This document shows positions 38,867-46,469 of a stretch of 64,000 nt of DNA, piece after piece. The stretch covers positions 588,573 to 652,572 of the forward strand of contig CALSOP010000002.1 of NCBI GenBank assembly GCA_943788005.1, given 5' to 3'. The notes under the pieces were generated by a model. It did not search any database. It worked only from the letters and a program-made list of their open reading frames with translations, and had not been told where the DNA came from. This DNA comes from an uncultured Gammaproteobacteria bacterium (GTDB lineage Bacteria; Pseudomonadota; Gammaproteobacteria; Eutrophobiales; Eutrophobiaceae). Both the position numbers and the translations under genes were made by a program. Numbering within the stretch: the stretch's first letter is position 1; every line of letters begins with the position of its first letter.

Positions 38867-39901
38867 TTACGTTGCCAACAGTTCCTTTAGCACAGTATCG
38901 ATTTGCGCCTGACAATCAGGGTCGGTTCCAAACAATGCTAGATGACCATCTATACTGCTGATGACTTTGAGCTCGCTGTTAGGTATGAGTTTTTGCTCAA
39001 CTTCACAGTCTGTAGGTGGGAAAAACATATCATGACTGATCGGCATAACATATGTCTTCGCAGTTATAAGACCTAACGCCGCAGCCAAATCGCCATCAGT
39101 ATGTCTGCTTACATCTCCACGCTGCCATTTCCAGGCCATACAAAGCAGATCATTCGGATCCATCGGTCCAAAATAACCGGTCATGAATTCATCAACAAAC
39201 GCTCGCATTGATTCGAAACCCAGCGCTTGGTGACGATTCTGACGAAAAAACTCCGTACTCCAACCCATCACCGTCCACAACTTGGCATGCCTTCTCAACC
39301 CGGCAGCCACTTCCGTTGAATCTGCATAATTACCATTATTGAATTTTGGATCGGAGATGATGGCCTCAATAAGAGTCTCAGTGTAGACAAAATCATGTTC
39401 AGTATTTTTTGCCGTACCAGCGATCGGTGCTGCACGCTTTACCATATCAGGGTAACGCACAGCCCATTCATAAGTTTGTTGTGCACCCATTGAACCGCCA
39501 ACTACAAGAGCCAGGCTGTCGATACCAAATTTTTCAGTAAGTAGTGTGTGTTGAGCACGTACGTCATCACCAATACGCACCTTGGGAAATGATGCTCCAT
39601 CAGAATTGTGTGGCGAAGTCGAAAGACCACTACCAATTTGGTTAACTACTACAATGAAGTATTTATCTGGATCCAGTGCTCGACCGGAACCGATATAGAC
39701 ATCTTCTATTATCTTGCTGGTTCCTGAATACCAAGTTGGAACAAGGATGGCATTATCCTTTTCGGCATTAAGCGTGCCATGTGTGGCAACGGCGAGTTGG
39801 CAGTTTGAGATTGAACCACCCTCTTCCAACTCTAATGTGCCAATGTCCATTAATTTATATGGACCATGTCCTTCTTGGTTATAATAAGTATTCGCCGTCA
39901 T
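38867..39901 (-). CDS. MetX-like homoserine acetyltransferase family alpha/beta-hydrolase
   Basis: The 344-residue protein has the MetX/homoserine O-acetyltransferase fold: an early AKDNAILVPTWYSGTS-like strand (here EKDNAILVPTWYSGTSK), the nucleophile elbow VVGGSMGAQQTYEWA near residue 136, DPDKYFIVVVNQIGSG, and a late His in SIDGHLALFG near 322. Classical MetX has conserved homoserine-binding residues that I cannot confirm, so a hydrolase or acyltransferase of another substrate remains possible. It stands alone, 116 bp before the enoyl-CoA hydratase, and a strong palindrome lies upstream. Confidence 0.75.
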   Translation of the reverse strand: MTANTYYNQEGHGPYKLMDIGTLELEEGGSISNCQLAVATHGTLNAEKDNAILVPTWYSGTSKIIEDVYIGSGRALDPDKYFIVVVNQIGSGLSTSPHNSDGASFPKVRIGDDVRAQHTLLTEKFGIDSLALVVGGSMGAQQTYEWAVRYPDMVKRAAPIAGTAKNTEHDFVYTETLIEAIISDPKFNNGNYADSTEVAAGLRRHAKLWTVMGWSTEFFRQNRHQALGFESMRAFVDEFMTGYFGPMDPNDLLCMAWKWQRGDVSRHTDGDLAAALGLITAKTYVMPISHDMFFPPTDCEVEQKLIPNSELKVISSIDGHLALFGTDPDCQAQIDTVLKELLAT

Positions 39902-39973
39902 GCCCTTCCTCCAGAATTTTTAAAGTAGCTTTCAGTTGCAATTTTTTCGAAAACACGCCGCACTGCCATTATC

Positions 39974-39997
39974 TTATTTTGTTATATAACAGAATAA
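39974..39997. promoter_or_regulatory. 24-bp near-perfect palindrome upstream of the MetX-like gene
   Basis: The sequence TTATTTTG-TTATATAA-CAGAATAA reads the same on both strands except at one mirrored pair. It lies 73-96 bp before the MetX-like start in the 149-bp gap with the LpxR-like gene's 3' end. A dyad of two full helical turns is typical of a TetR/GntR-like dimer operator. The regulator is not in the window. Confidence 0.45.
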
Positions 39998-40050
39998 AGT
40001 CTAATCACTCAAGCTTATCAACTATCTGACTAACATTCTTTACATTTAAT

Positions 40051-41124
40051 TTAGTACGTATAAGACAGTGATATCGACCCAAAACTCTGTCCATTTGCTT
40101 GTCCTTTAAATTCCTTTGAACGAAATATTTGAGCATAAGAGATTTTAAAATTCTTTATGACCACACTGGAACCAATGACAAACTCTCCAACCAGGGATTT
40201 CTTATCAATACTATGACTATCTTCGAATGTATTCCCATCGAGAAATATATCACGTAATACCCAACGACCATTTACGGCAGCAAAAATATAGAAGCTCAAT
40301 GCATTTTTCCCAAACTGATAACGTGGGTCAGTTGCATCAGTTGGTGCATTGGTATTACCCGCAGGTCGTATCAAGGCTGAACCAAAGTCTGTTGGTATAT
40401 TCCAGCCAAAACGAAACTCGGCACCTGTATTCAAATGTGTAAGCACATTACCCAGAGCAACACCGCCGTGCATGATCGTATCAAAGCCTAATAAACCGAC
40501 CATGTCCGTGCGTCTTATCAACCGTTGTTTACGATCATAAATAAGTGCCAGACCGACTTCGTTCTCGAGTTGATTGTCCCAGCCATTGGCTTTATCGATC
40601 CCGCGTATAGAATGCACCAAGTCCTGCGCCTCTTCTGCCAAAGAAATATCACCAATGATGCCTAATTGAATCTCGAAAGTATCGAGTCGCCTTTGGTTTT
40701 TACTATGAAACGCAATGTCCCCATATAACCAGCCAGCATAGGGTCGTTCATTAACCACTAAGCCACTACTGACAATATCTTGAGGGGTAAACATTTTTTG
40801 TCCCAATGAAAATGACAGATGTCGTTGTCGATCAGGATCGCTACTAAACGGTAATATATCGATAAAATTTCTGGCCTGTCGACCTAGAAAAGTGTCTTGC
40901 TTGAACCATTCTAAATCTTCAAACCATTTTAGTTCTGGCGAAATCCAATTGAGTTGTATGCCGTTAGTATAAAAACGATCGGTATCTGCAAATAGGTCGT
41001 TTTCATAACCAAAGCTAAAAGTCCAGGATTCGTGTGGTGGTTTATCGGCCGGAGAATTATCTGCGATAGCCGAGCTTGAAAAAAACAATACAATTAATAC
41101 TAAAAAATCGTTTCTAAAACACAT
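40051..41124 (-). CDS. Lipid A deacylase LpxR family protein (DUF2219)
   Basis: The start at 41124 (MCFRNDFLVLIVLFFSSSAIA) overlaps the dgkA stop by one base (TAATG) and leaves a signal peptide ending at SAIADN. The 357-residue protein has the LpxR features FSFGYENDLFADTDRFYTNG (Asp/Asn Ca site region) near residue 38 and a beta-barrel ending in ...GSISLSYTY. LpxR removes the 3'-acyloxyacyl chain of lipid A at the outer-membrane surface; whether this member is active is unknown. Coupling to dgkA makes a lipid-envelope unit. Confidence 0.8.
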   Translation of the reverse strand: MCFRNDFLVLIVLFFSSSAIADNSPADKPPHESWTFSFGYENDLFADTDRFYTNGIQLNWISPELKWFEDLEWFKQDTFLGRQARNFIDILPFSSDPDRQRHLSFSLGQKMFTPQDIVSSGLVVNERPYAGWLYGDIAFHSKNQRRLDTFEIQLGIIGDISLAEEAQDLVHSIRGIDKANGWDNQLENEVGLALIYDRKQRLIRRTDMVGLLGFDTIMHGGVALGNVLTHLNTGAEFRFGWNIPTDFGSALIRPAGNTNAPTDATDPRYQFGKNALSFYIFAAVNGRWVLRDIFLDGNTFEDSHSIDKKSLVGEFVIGSSVVIKNFKISYAQIFRSKEFKGQANGQSFGSISLSYTY

Positions 41125-41486
41125 TATTTTATAATAACCAAGGCCCAAACTATGGCGGCATTAATTAAAGAAAGTAATACCGCAGCTGAACCAATATCTT
41201 TTGCTCGGCCAGATAATTCATGATATTCCGTACTAATCCGATCGACAATCGCTTCTATGCCTGAGTTTATTAATTCAATGACTAATATTAATAGAACAAC
41301 ACTGACAAGAAGTGCGCGTTCAAGTCCATTTTCACCAAGGTATAAAGCTAGAGGAATTAATACGATGCTTAGATAAACTTCCTGTCTGAAGGCCTGTTCG
41401 TTAGCAAAAGTGGCCTTCAAGCCTTTCCAGGAAAATTGCGTTGCTTTTACTAACCTCGTCAAACCGCTTGTTCCTTGCGAGGCCAT
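41124..41486 (-). CDS. dgkA: Diacylglycerol kinase
   Basis: The 120-residue, three-helix membrane enzyme phosphorylates diacylglycerol to phosphatidic acid, recycling the by-product of osmoregulated glucan or lipid A modification. The hallmark E-LINSGIEAIVDRIS (near residue 72) and the N-terminal amphipathic FSWKGLKATFANEQAFRQEV are present. It precedes the LpxR-like gene with a one-base overlap. Upstream is tpx, 41 bp away, on the same strand. Confidence 0.94.
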   Translation of the reverse strand: MASQGTSGLTRLVKATQFSWKGLKATFANEQAFRQEVYLSIVLIPLALYLGENGLERALLVSVVLLILVIELINSGIEAIVDRISTEYHELSGRAKDIGSAAVLLSLINAAIVWALVIIK

Positions 41487-41527
41487 AACCTTGGTTACTT
41501 CCCTGTCTTATTAGTGATAATTTTTAT

Positions 41528-42025
41528 TTATAACGTTGCGAGTGCCGCATCATAATTTGGTTCTTGCGCAATCTCTGGCACTAGCTCTGAATGGATAACC
41601 TTTTCATTCTCATCTATCACCACAATTGCCCGGGCAGTGATCCCGGCCAAAGGTCCATCTTCAATCAACACACCATAATCCTTGGCGAACTTTCGCGAAC
41701 GCATCATCGATAGTGCAATAACATTGTCCACCCCTTCAGCCTTACAAAAACGTGACATGGCAAAAGGCAAGTCAGAAGCAATCATTAGAAAAACAACATC
41801 TGATTTTTCTTTTGCTGCGTCGTTAAACTTCTTTGTTGATGTGGCACAAACTGGCGTGTCTAAACTAGGCACGATGCTAAGTAATTTTTTCTTGCCCTTA
41901 TATGTCGCAAGTGAAACATCGCCAAGTTCAGCCGTGACTAAAGAAAAGTCAGGCGCATCATCTCCAGTTTTTGGGAGTTCACCATTGGTATGAGTTTCAT
42001 TACCTTGTAATGTTATTATCGCCAT
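41528..42025 (-). CDS. tpx: Thiol peroxidase Tpx
   Basis: The 165-residue periplasm-or-cytosol peroxiredoxin of the Tpx class reduces alkyl hydroperoxides with thioredoxin. The peroxidatic Cys is in PSLDTPVCATSTKKF near residue 60 and the resolving Cys in MSRFCKAEGV near 94. No signal peptide is evident. It lies one base from gcvH (stop and start at 42027/42025) and is probably cotranscribed with it. Confidence 0.95.
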   Translation of the reverse strand: MAIITLQGNETHTNGELPKTGDDAPDFSLVTAELGDVSLATYKGKKKLLSIVPSLDTPVCATSTKKFNDAAKEKSDVVFLMIASDLPFAMSRFCKAEGVDNVIALSMMRSRKFAKDYGVLIEDGPLAGITARAIVVIDENEKVIHSELVPEIAQEPNYDAALATL

Positions 42026-42026
42026 C

Positions 42027-42419
42027 TTATAAAACCTCTTCCGCTAACTCCGCATAAGCATCCGCATCGACTAGTTCTTCCAGTTCAGATTCGTCATTTG
42101 TTTTGATTATAAATATCCAGCCATCACTATACGGCTCCGAATTAATTAATTCCGGTGCATCTTCCAATGCCGGATTAACCTCCAGAATAATACCGCTTAA
42201 TGGACAATAGATATCGGATGTTGATTTAACCGATTCTACTACAGCACATTCGTCGGTCTGCCCATATTCACGATCTATTTCTGGCATCTCAACAAAAACA
42301 ATGTCACCTAGTTCATCTTGGGCAAAGTCTGTTATACCAACCCGATAGGTATTTTCACCCATATCTTCTACCCATGTATGTGTAATCGTATATTTTAAAT
42401 CAGCAGGAACACTATGCAT
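42027..42419 (-). CDS. gcvH: Glycine cleavage system H protein
   Basis: GcvH shuttles the methylamine arm of glycine decarboxylation on lipoyl-Lys. The 130-residue protein has the lipoylation loop VVESVKSTSDIYCPLSG with Lys near residue 65, preceded by FVEMPEIDREYGQTDEC. It starts with VPADLKYTITHTWVE. No gcvT or gcvP is nearby, and there is no glycine-riboswitch sequence upstream. The gcvR gene at 8457 may belong to the same regulation. Confidence 0.95.
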   Translation of the reverse strand: MHSVPADLKYTITHTWVEDMGENTYRVGITDFAQDELGDIVFVEMPEIDREYGQTDECAVVESVKSTSDIYCPLSGIILEVNPALEDAPELINSEPYSDGWIFIIKTNDESELEELVDADAYAELAEEVL

Positions 42420-42521
42420 CAGTTTTGACCACTCGTTTTTATTATGATTAATATTAAATTGAACTGCTATATCTTACTAGTTTAAGACAGGAAAGGACTA
42501 ACCGCTACCCTAAGTACACTT

Positions 42522-43568
42522 CTATTTCTCAGGAAAAATAACCAGATGATCTATTTCCAAGCGTATACCGATAGGTTCATTCATTGGATGATCATGATGA
42601 CTTGGTACGAGACTCAAGACACGCAATCCACTTTCTAGTTCAAGCGTGTATAGAAATTCAGCACCCCTGAATGCCTTGTCGATGACTCGCGCTGTCATAG
42701 TGCTGTCATCATCATGCAAAACATCATCAGGCCTGATCAGAACACGTACTTTCTTACCTATACCGGTCTCATGAGCAACAGTGCTTTGAATAATACCAAT
42801 TTCTGTTTTAACTTCTTTATCATTGATAACCTCACCTGTGATAAAGACACCTTCCCCAATAAAGTCTGCCACCATTGCCGTCTCCGGCTCATGGTAGAGA
42901 TCAAATGCAGTATCCCATTGCAATAATTGACCGTCATTCATGACGCCAACGACGTCTGCCATAGCAAATGCTTCAAGCTGATTATGGCTAACCATTATTG
43001 TTGTAATGCCATCGTGTTTTAATATCTGCCGTAACTCGCGTGCTATTTGTTCGCGTAATTCTATATCGAGGCTAGCGAATGGCTCATCTAATAACAACAC
43101 CCCTGGGCGAGGCGCCATTGCACGCGCCAAGGCAACACGTTGCTGTTGTCCTCCGGATAAACTATGCGGATATTTATTTATGTGCTTCTCTAAAGAAAGT
43201 AACGTCACTAATTCTTCCAATCTTTGCGATACCATCTTTATGTTCAGATTCTTCAAGCCAAAAACAATATTGTCTCTAACAGTCATATGTGGAAATAAAG
43301 CATAGTCCTGAAACACCATGCCGATGTGCCGTTGTTCTACCGGGAGATGGTGCGTCGGATTACTGACCCTGACACCTTTGATCCATACTTGACCTTTATA
43401 TTGTCTTTCAAAACCTGCAATGCAACGTAACAAGGTCGTCTTGCCACAACCACTAGGCCCAAGCAGACAGGCGATCCCGGCCTCATTAACACCAAAGGAG
43501 ATATCTTCCAATATGGATCGTCCTTCTATTGATAATGAAACATCTTTTATTTCGATTGCGTTATTCAT
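42522..43568 (-). CDS. fbpC: Ferric iron ABC transporter ATP-binding protein FbpC
   Basis: The start MNNAIEIKDVSLSIEG at 43568 overlaps the end of the permease gene. The 348-residue protein has Walker A LLGPSGCGKTTLLR near residue 35, signature SLSGGQQQRVALARAM near 133, Walker B GVLLLDEPFASLD near 155 and a C-terminal OB regulatory part (from about residue 240), as in FbpC/CysA-type subunits. With fbpA and fbpB it imports Fe3+ across the inner membrane. Confidence 0.92.
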   Translation of the reverse strand: MNNAIEIKDVSLSIEGRSILEDISFGVNEAGIACLLGPSGCGKTTLLRCIAGFERQYKGQVWIKGVRVSNPTHHLPVEQRHIGMVFQDYALFPHMTVRDNIVFGLKNLNIKMVSQRLEELVTLLSLEKHINKYPHSLSGGQQQRVALARAMAPRPGVLLLDEPFASLDIELREQIARELRQILKHDGITTIMVSHNQLEAFAMADVVGVMNDGQLLQWDTAFDLYHEPETAMVADFIGEGVFITGEVINDKEVKTEIGIIQSTVAHETGIGKKVRVLIRPDDVLHDDDSTMTARVIDKAFRGAEFLYTLELESGLRVLSLVPSHHDHPMNEPIGIRLEIDHLVIFPEK

Positions 43569-45252
43569 GGCCAGGGCGTGATCGTGAAATTGAATTGCTA
43601 ATAATAATAACCGGGATAATGCCTGCAATCACTATCGCTAACGCCGGCACCGCAGCTTCGGCCAATAGTTCTTCATTGGCAAGTTCATAGGTGCGAACCG
43701 CAAGCGTATTAAAATTAAAAGGCCTTAATATAAGTGTCGCGGGCAATTCTTTAAGCACATCAACAAAAACTAACAATAACGCGGTTAATAAACTGCCACG
43801 CATCATTGGTATATGAATGCGTTTTACAATAGTTCCAGCACGCATACCGGTTGTCTTTGCGACTTCATCCATGACCGGCTTTATTTTAACCAAAGCTGCC
43901 TCAACAGTATTAATAGACACCGCTAAAAAACGAACTAAATAGGCGAAGACAAGTGTAAATACCGTGCCACTGATCAATAAACCACTGCTGATGTTTAAGC
44001 TTTCCATTAACAAGGCATCTAATGAATTATCGAACCAGGCGAACGGGATTAAAACTCCCACGGCTATAACAGTACCGGGGATCGCATAACCCATACTGAC
44101 AAACCGTACCATTATTCGATTCAGTAATGACTGATTGTTTCTATTTGAATACGCCATGAACAACGCAATAGCCAAGGCTAATACAGAGGTAACAAAAGCC
44201 AATAACAAACTATGAAATAATAATAGATAAAAATCCTTGCCAAGCACCTCTGCGTAGGTATCCATGGCCCAGTTGATTAAAAGAGAAACTGGAACAATAA
44301 AACCAAACACTAACGGCATCACACAAATAACTAAAGCTATAAAGCCCTGCCCTTTTGTTAAGCGTTGCTGCATCAAGGAACTATAAGTACTGCCGGTGTG
44401 GTGATATCGTGCTTGTTTTCGAGATCGCTTTTCAAGATACAAAAAAACGGCAACAAATACTAACAACAATGCGGATAGTTGTGCAGCAGCGAGACTATTA
44501 CCCAAGCCAAACCACGTCCTGAAAATACCGGTCGTAAATGCAGATACACCAAAGTATTGAACCGTACCGTAATCCGCCAAGGTCTCCATAACAACCAAAG
44601 AGAGACCGACCATTATGGCGGGTCGTGCTAATGGCAAGGCAACACGCCTGAAGGCATCGAAAGCATTGCATCCTAATGTGCGAGACACCTCCAATACACA
44701 AACCGATTGCTCAATAAATGCGGCGCGCGCCAATAAATAAATATACGGATACAGAACCAGAGATAACATCGCTATAGCACCACCTAAGGAACGAACTTCC
44801 GGGAACCAATAATCACGATACTGCCAACCGGTAAACTCTCGAAGCATCGTTTGCAATGGGCCAGCCACATCCAAAGCACCAGTATAACTATAGGCAATAA
44901 TATAGGCTGGCATAGACATAGGTAATAACAGTGCCCATTCAAGCTGGCGACTCAAAGGAAACCGATACATAGTCACCATCCATGCAGGTAAAACGCCGAG
45001 CAATAAACTAAAGAACCCAACACCGACCAACAGTGCTAATGAGTTTCCAATATAGTCAGTTAGTACGGTCGCTCTTAGATGCTCCCATACTTCATACTCT
45101 GGAAAAAATAGAGAACCAAATACAACAGCAAGTGGAATGCTAAACAGTAATGAAAGAAAAACTAAAACAGAGTTCCATTTAGTTACTTTGAGTAAACTTG
45201 TTTTAAAGGCTGAGACATTGGGTAATGCTTGAGCAGCACGAGTTGCAAGCAT
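43561..45252 (-). CDS. fbpB: Ferric iron ABC transporter permease FbpB (fused)
   Basis: The 563-residue protein has about twelve membrane segments in two homologous halves, each with a BPD_transp_1 EAA loop: EVSRTLGCNAFDAFRRVALPLARP near residue 188 (in part) and VAKTTGMRAGTIVKRIHIPMMRG near 470. Such fused two-domain permeases are typical of FbpB/SfuB. It lies 12 bp after fbpA and overlaps fbpC by eight bases, so the three form one operon. Confidence 0.93.
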   Translation of the reverse strand: MLATRAAQALPNVSAFKTSLLKVTKWNSVLVFLSLLFSIPLAVVFGSLFFPEYEVWEHLRATVLTDYIGNSLALLVGVGFFSLLLGVLPAWMVTMYRFPLSRQLEWALLLPMSMPAYIIAYSYTGALDVAGPLQTMLREFTGWQYRDYWFPEVRSLGGAIAMLSLVLYPYIYLLARAAFIEQSVCVLEVSRTLGCNAFDAFRRVALPLARPAIMVGLSLVVMETLADYGTVQYFGVSAFTTGIFRTWFGLGNSLAAAQLSALLLVFVAVFLYLEKRSRKQARYHHTGSTYSSLMQQRLTKGQGFIALVICVMPLVFGFIVPVSLLINWAMDTYAEVLGKDFYLLLFHSLLLAFVTSVLALAIALFMAYSNRNNQSLLNRIMVRFVSMGYAIPGTVIAVGVLIPFAWFDNSLDALLMESLNISSGLLISGTVFTLVFAYLVRFLAVSINTVEAALVKIKPVMDEVAKTTGMRAGTIVKRIHIPMMRGSLLTALLLVFVDVLKELPATLILRPFNFNTLAVRTYELANEELLAEAAVPALAIVIAGIIPVIIISNSISRSRPGHE

Positions 45253-45264
45253 CTGAGTCTCTGC

Positions 45265-46269
45265 TTACTTCCAGCCGACTCGGTCCATTAACAGTACCGC
45301 ATCGGTGTTATGTTTACCTAATAAACTAAGGTTAAGATCGTCTGCTTTAAATTTACCCCAGCTTTTTAAAACCGAGCCACTTTCAATTTCAGGGTTTATT
45401 GAATATTCATGATTGGTATCGGCATACCATTGTTGCGCATAATCGCTAACAAGAAACTCTAGCAATTGTATGGCTTCTTTTTTATGTTTTGCTGGTTTTA
45501 ATACGCCCGCGCCACTAACATTCATATGTGCACCGCGACCATCCTGATTAGGCCAGAATAATTTAATTTTATTTGCCGCTACGACTTCGCTCTTTTGACT
45601 GGATTCAAGCATGCCAGCAAGGTAATAATTATTTACTAAGGCAACGTCACATACTCCGGCAGCGACGGCTTTAATTTGATCACGATCACCACCTTTTGGT
45701 GGTCTTGCAAAATTGCCCACCAAACCTGTCGCCCAGCGTTCTGCTTTTTCAAGACCGTAATTAGCTATCATCGCTGCGACTAAAGATTGGTTATAAACAT
45801 TTGATGATGAGCGCACACAGATACGATTTGCCCATTTTTTATCTGCGAGGTCTATATAACTATCCAGATCACCTTCATTAACGCGATCTGGCGCATAAAT
45901 AATTACTCGTGAACGCAATGACAGCCCAAACCACTGCTTATCATCATCGCGATAGTTTTCAGGGATTATTTTATTCAATAATTCAGAATCAATTTGTTGA
46001 AACAAGCCTTTCTCTTTTGCTCTTATCAAGCGCGCAACATCAACGGTTAACAAAAGATCAGCTGGTGTGTTTCTGCCTTCAACTTCCAGACGTTTGAGTA
46101 AAGTATCAGCCTTCCCGGTAACAATATTTACCGCAATCCCTGTTTCTTTATTGAAATGATCCAGTAACGGTTTTATTAATGCCTCTTTACGTGCGGAATA
46201 GATATTGACTTCAGCAGCAAATGATAATTGCTGTACAAATAAGAGACCGATAAATAATAATTTATTCAT
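45265..46269 (-). CDS. fbpA: Periplasmic ferric iron-binding protein FbpA
   Basis: The 334-residue protein has a signal peptide (KLLFIGLLFVQQLSFAA) and the class-II periplasmic-binding fold. The start VNIYSARKEALIKPLLDHF is that of FbpA/FutA, and the iron-binding Tyr pair is visible in LVNNYYLAGML near residue 217. It delivers Fe3+ to FbpB/FbpC. A Fur-box-like site lies 33-51 bp upstream of the ATG. Confidence 0.93.
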   Translation of the reverse strand: MNKLLFIGLLFVQQLSFAAEVNIYSARKEALIKPLLDHFNKETGIAVNIVTGKADTLLKRLEVEGRNTPADLLLTVDVARLIRAKEKGLFQQIDSELLNKIIPENYRDDDKQWFGLSLRSRVIIYAPDRVNEGDLDSYIDLADKKWANRICVRSSSNVYNQSLVAAMIANYGLEKAERWATGLVGNFARPPKGGDRDQIKAVAAGVCDVALVNNYYLAGMLESSQKSEVVAANKIKLFWPNQDGRGAHMNVSGAGVLKPAKHKKEAIQLLEFLVSDYAQQWYADTNHEYSINPEIESGSVLKSWGKFKADDLNLSLLGKHNTDAVLLMDRVGWK

Positions 46270-46301
46270 GATGCGTCAGGTTTGTTAATAATTACAATAT
46301 T

Positions 46302-46320
46302 ATAAATGATTATGAATTAC
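46302..46320 (-). promoter_or_regulatory. Fur-box-like site before fbpABC
   Basis: Read on the minus strand the 19-mer is GTAATTCATAATCATTTAT, matching the classical Fur box GATAATGATAATCATTATC at 12 of 19 positions, with the inner ATAATCATT fully kept. It lies in the AT-rich 200-bp gap between fbpA and the receptor gene's end. Confidence 0.55.
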
Positions 46321-46469
46321 ATGTATTTGTAAACTTATAACCTATTAAAATATATATTGTGCAACGTTTTTAGCATGAGAGTATTAAGCAGACTTTTCAT
46401 ATTTTAAATCTGACTTAGTAATTATTTTTGCTTATTCATGCAGGCTAAAAAGCGCTAGTAAATAATTGA

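Noticed and set aside
42420-42521. Glycine riboswitch before gcvH
   Set aside because: The gap is only 102 bp, AT-rich, and has none of the conserved glycine-aptamer core.
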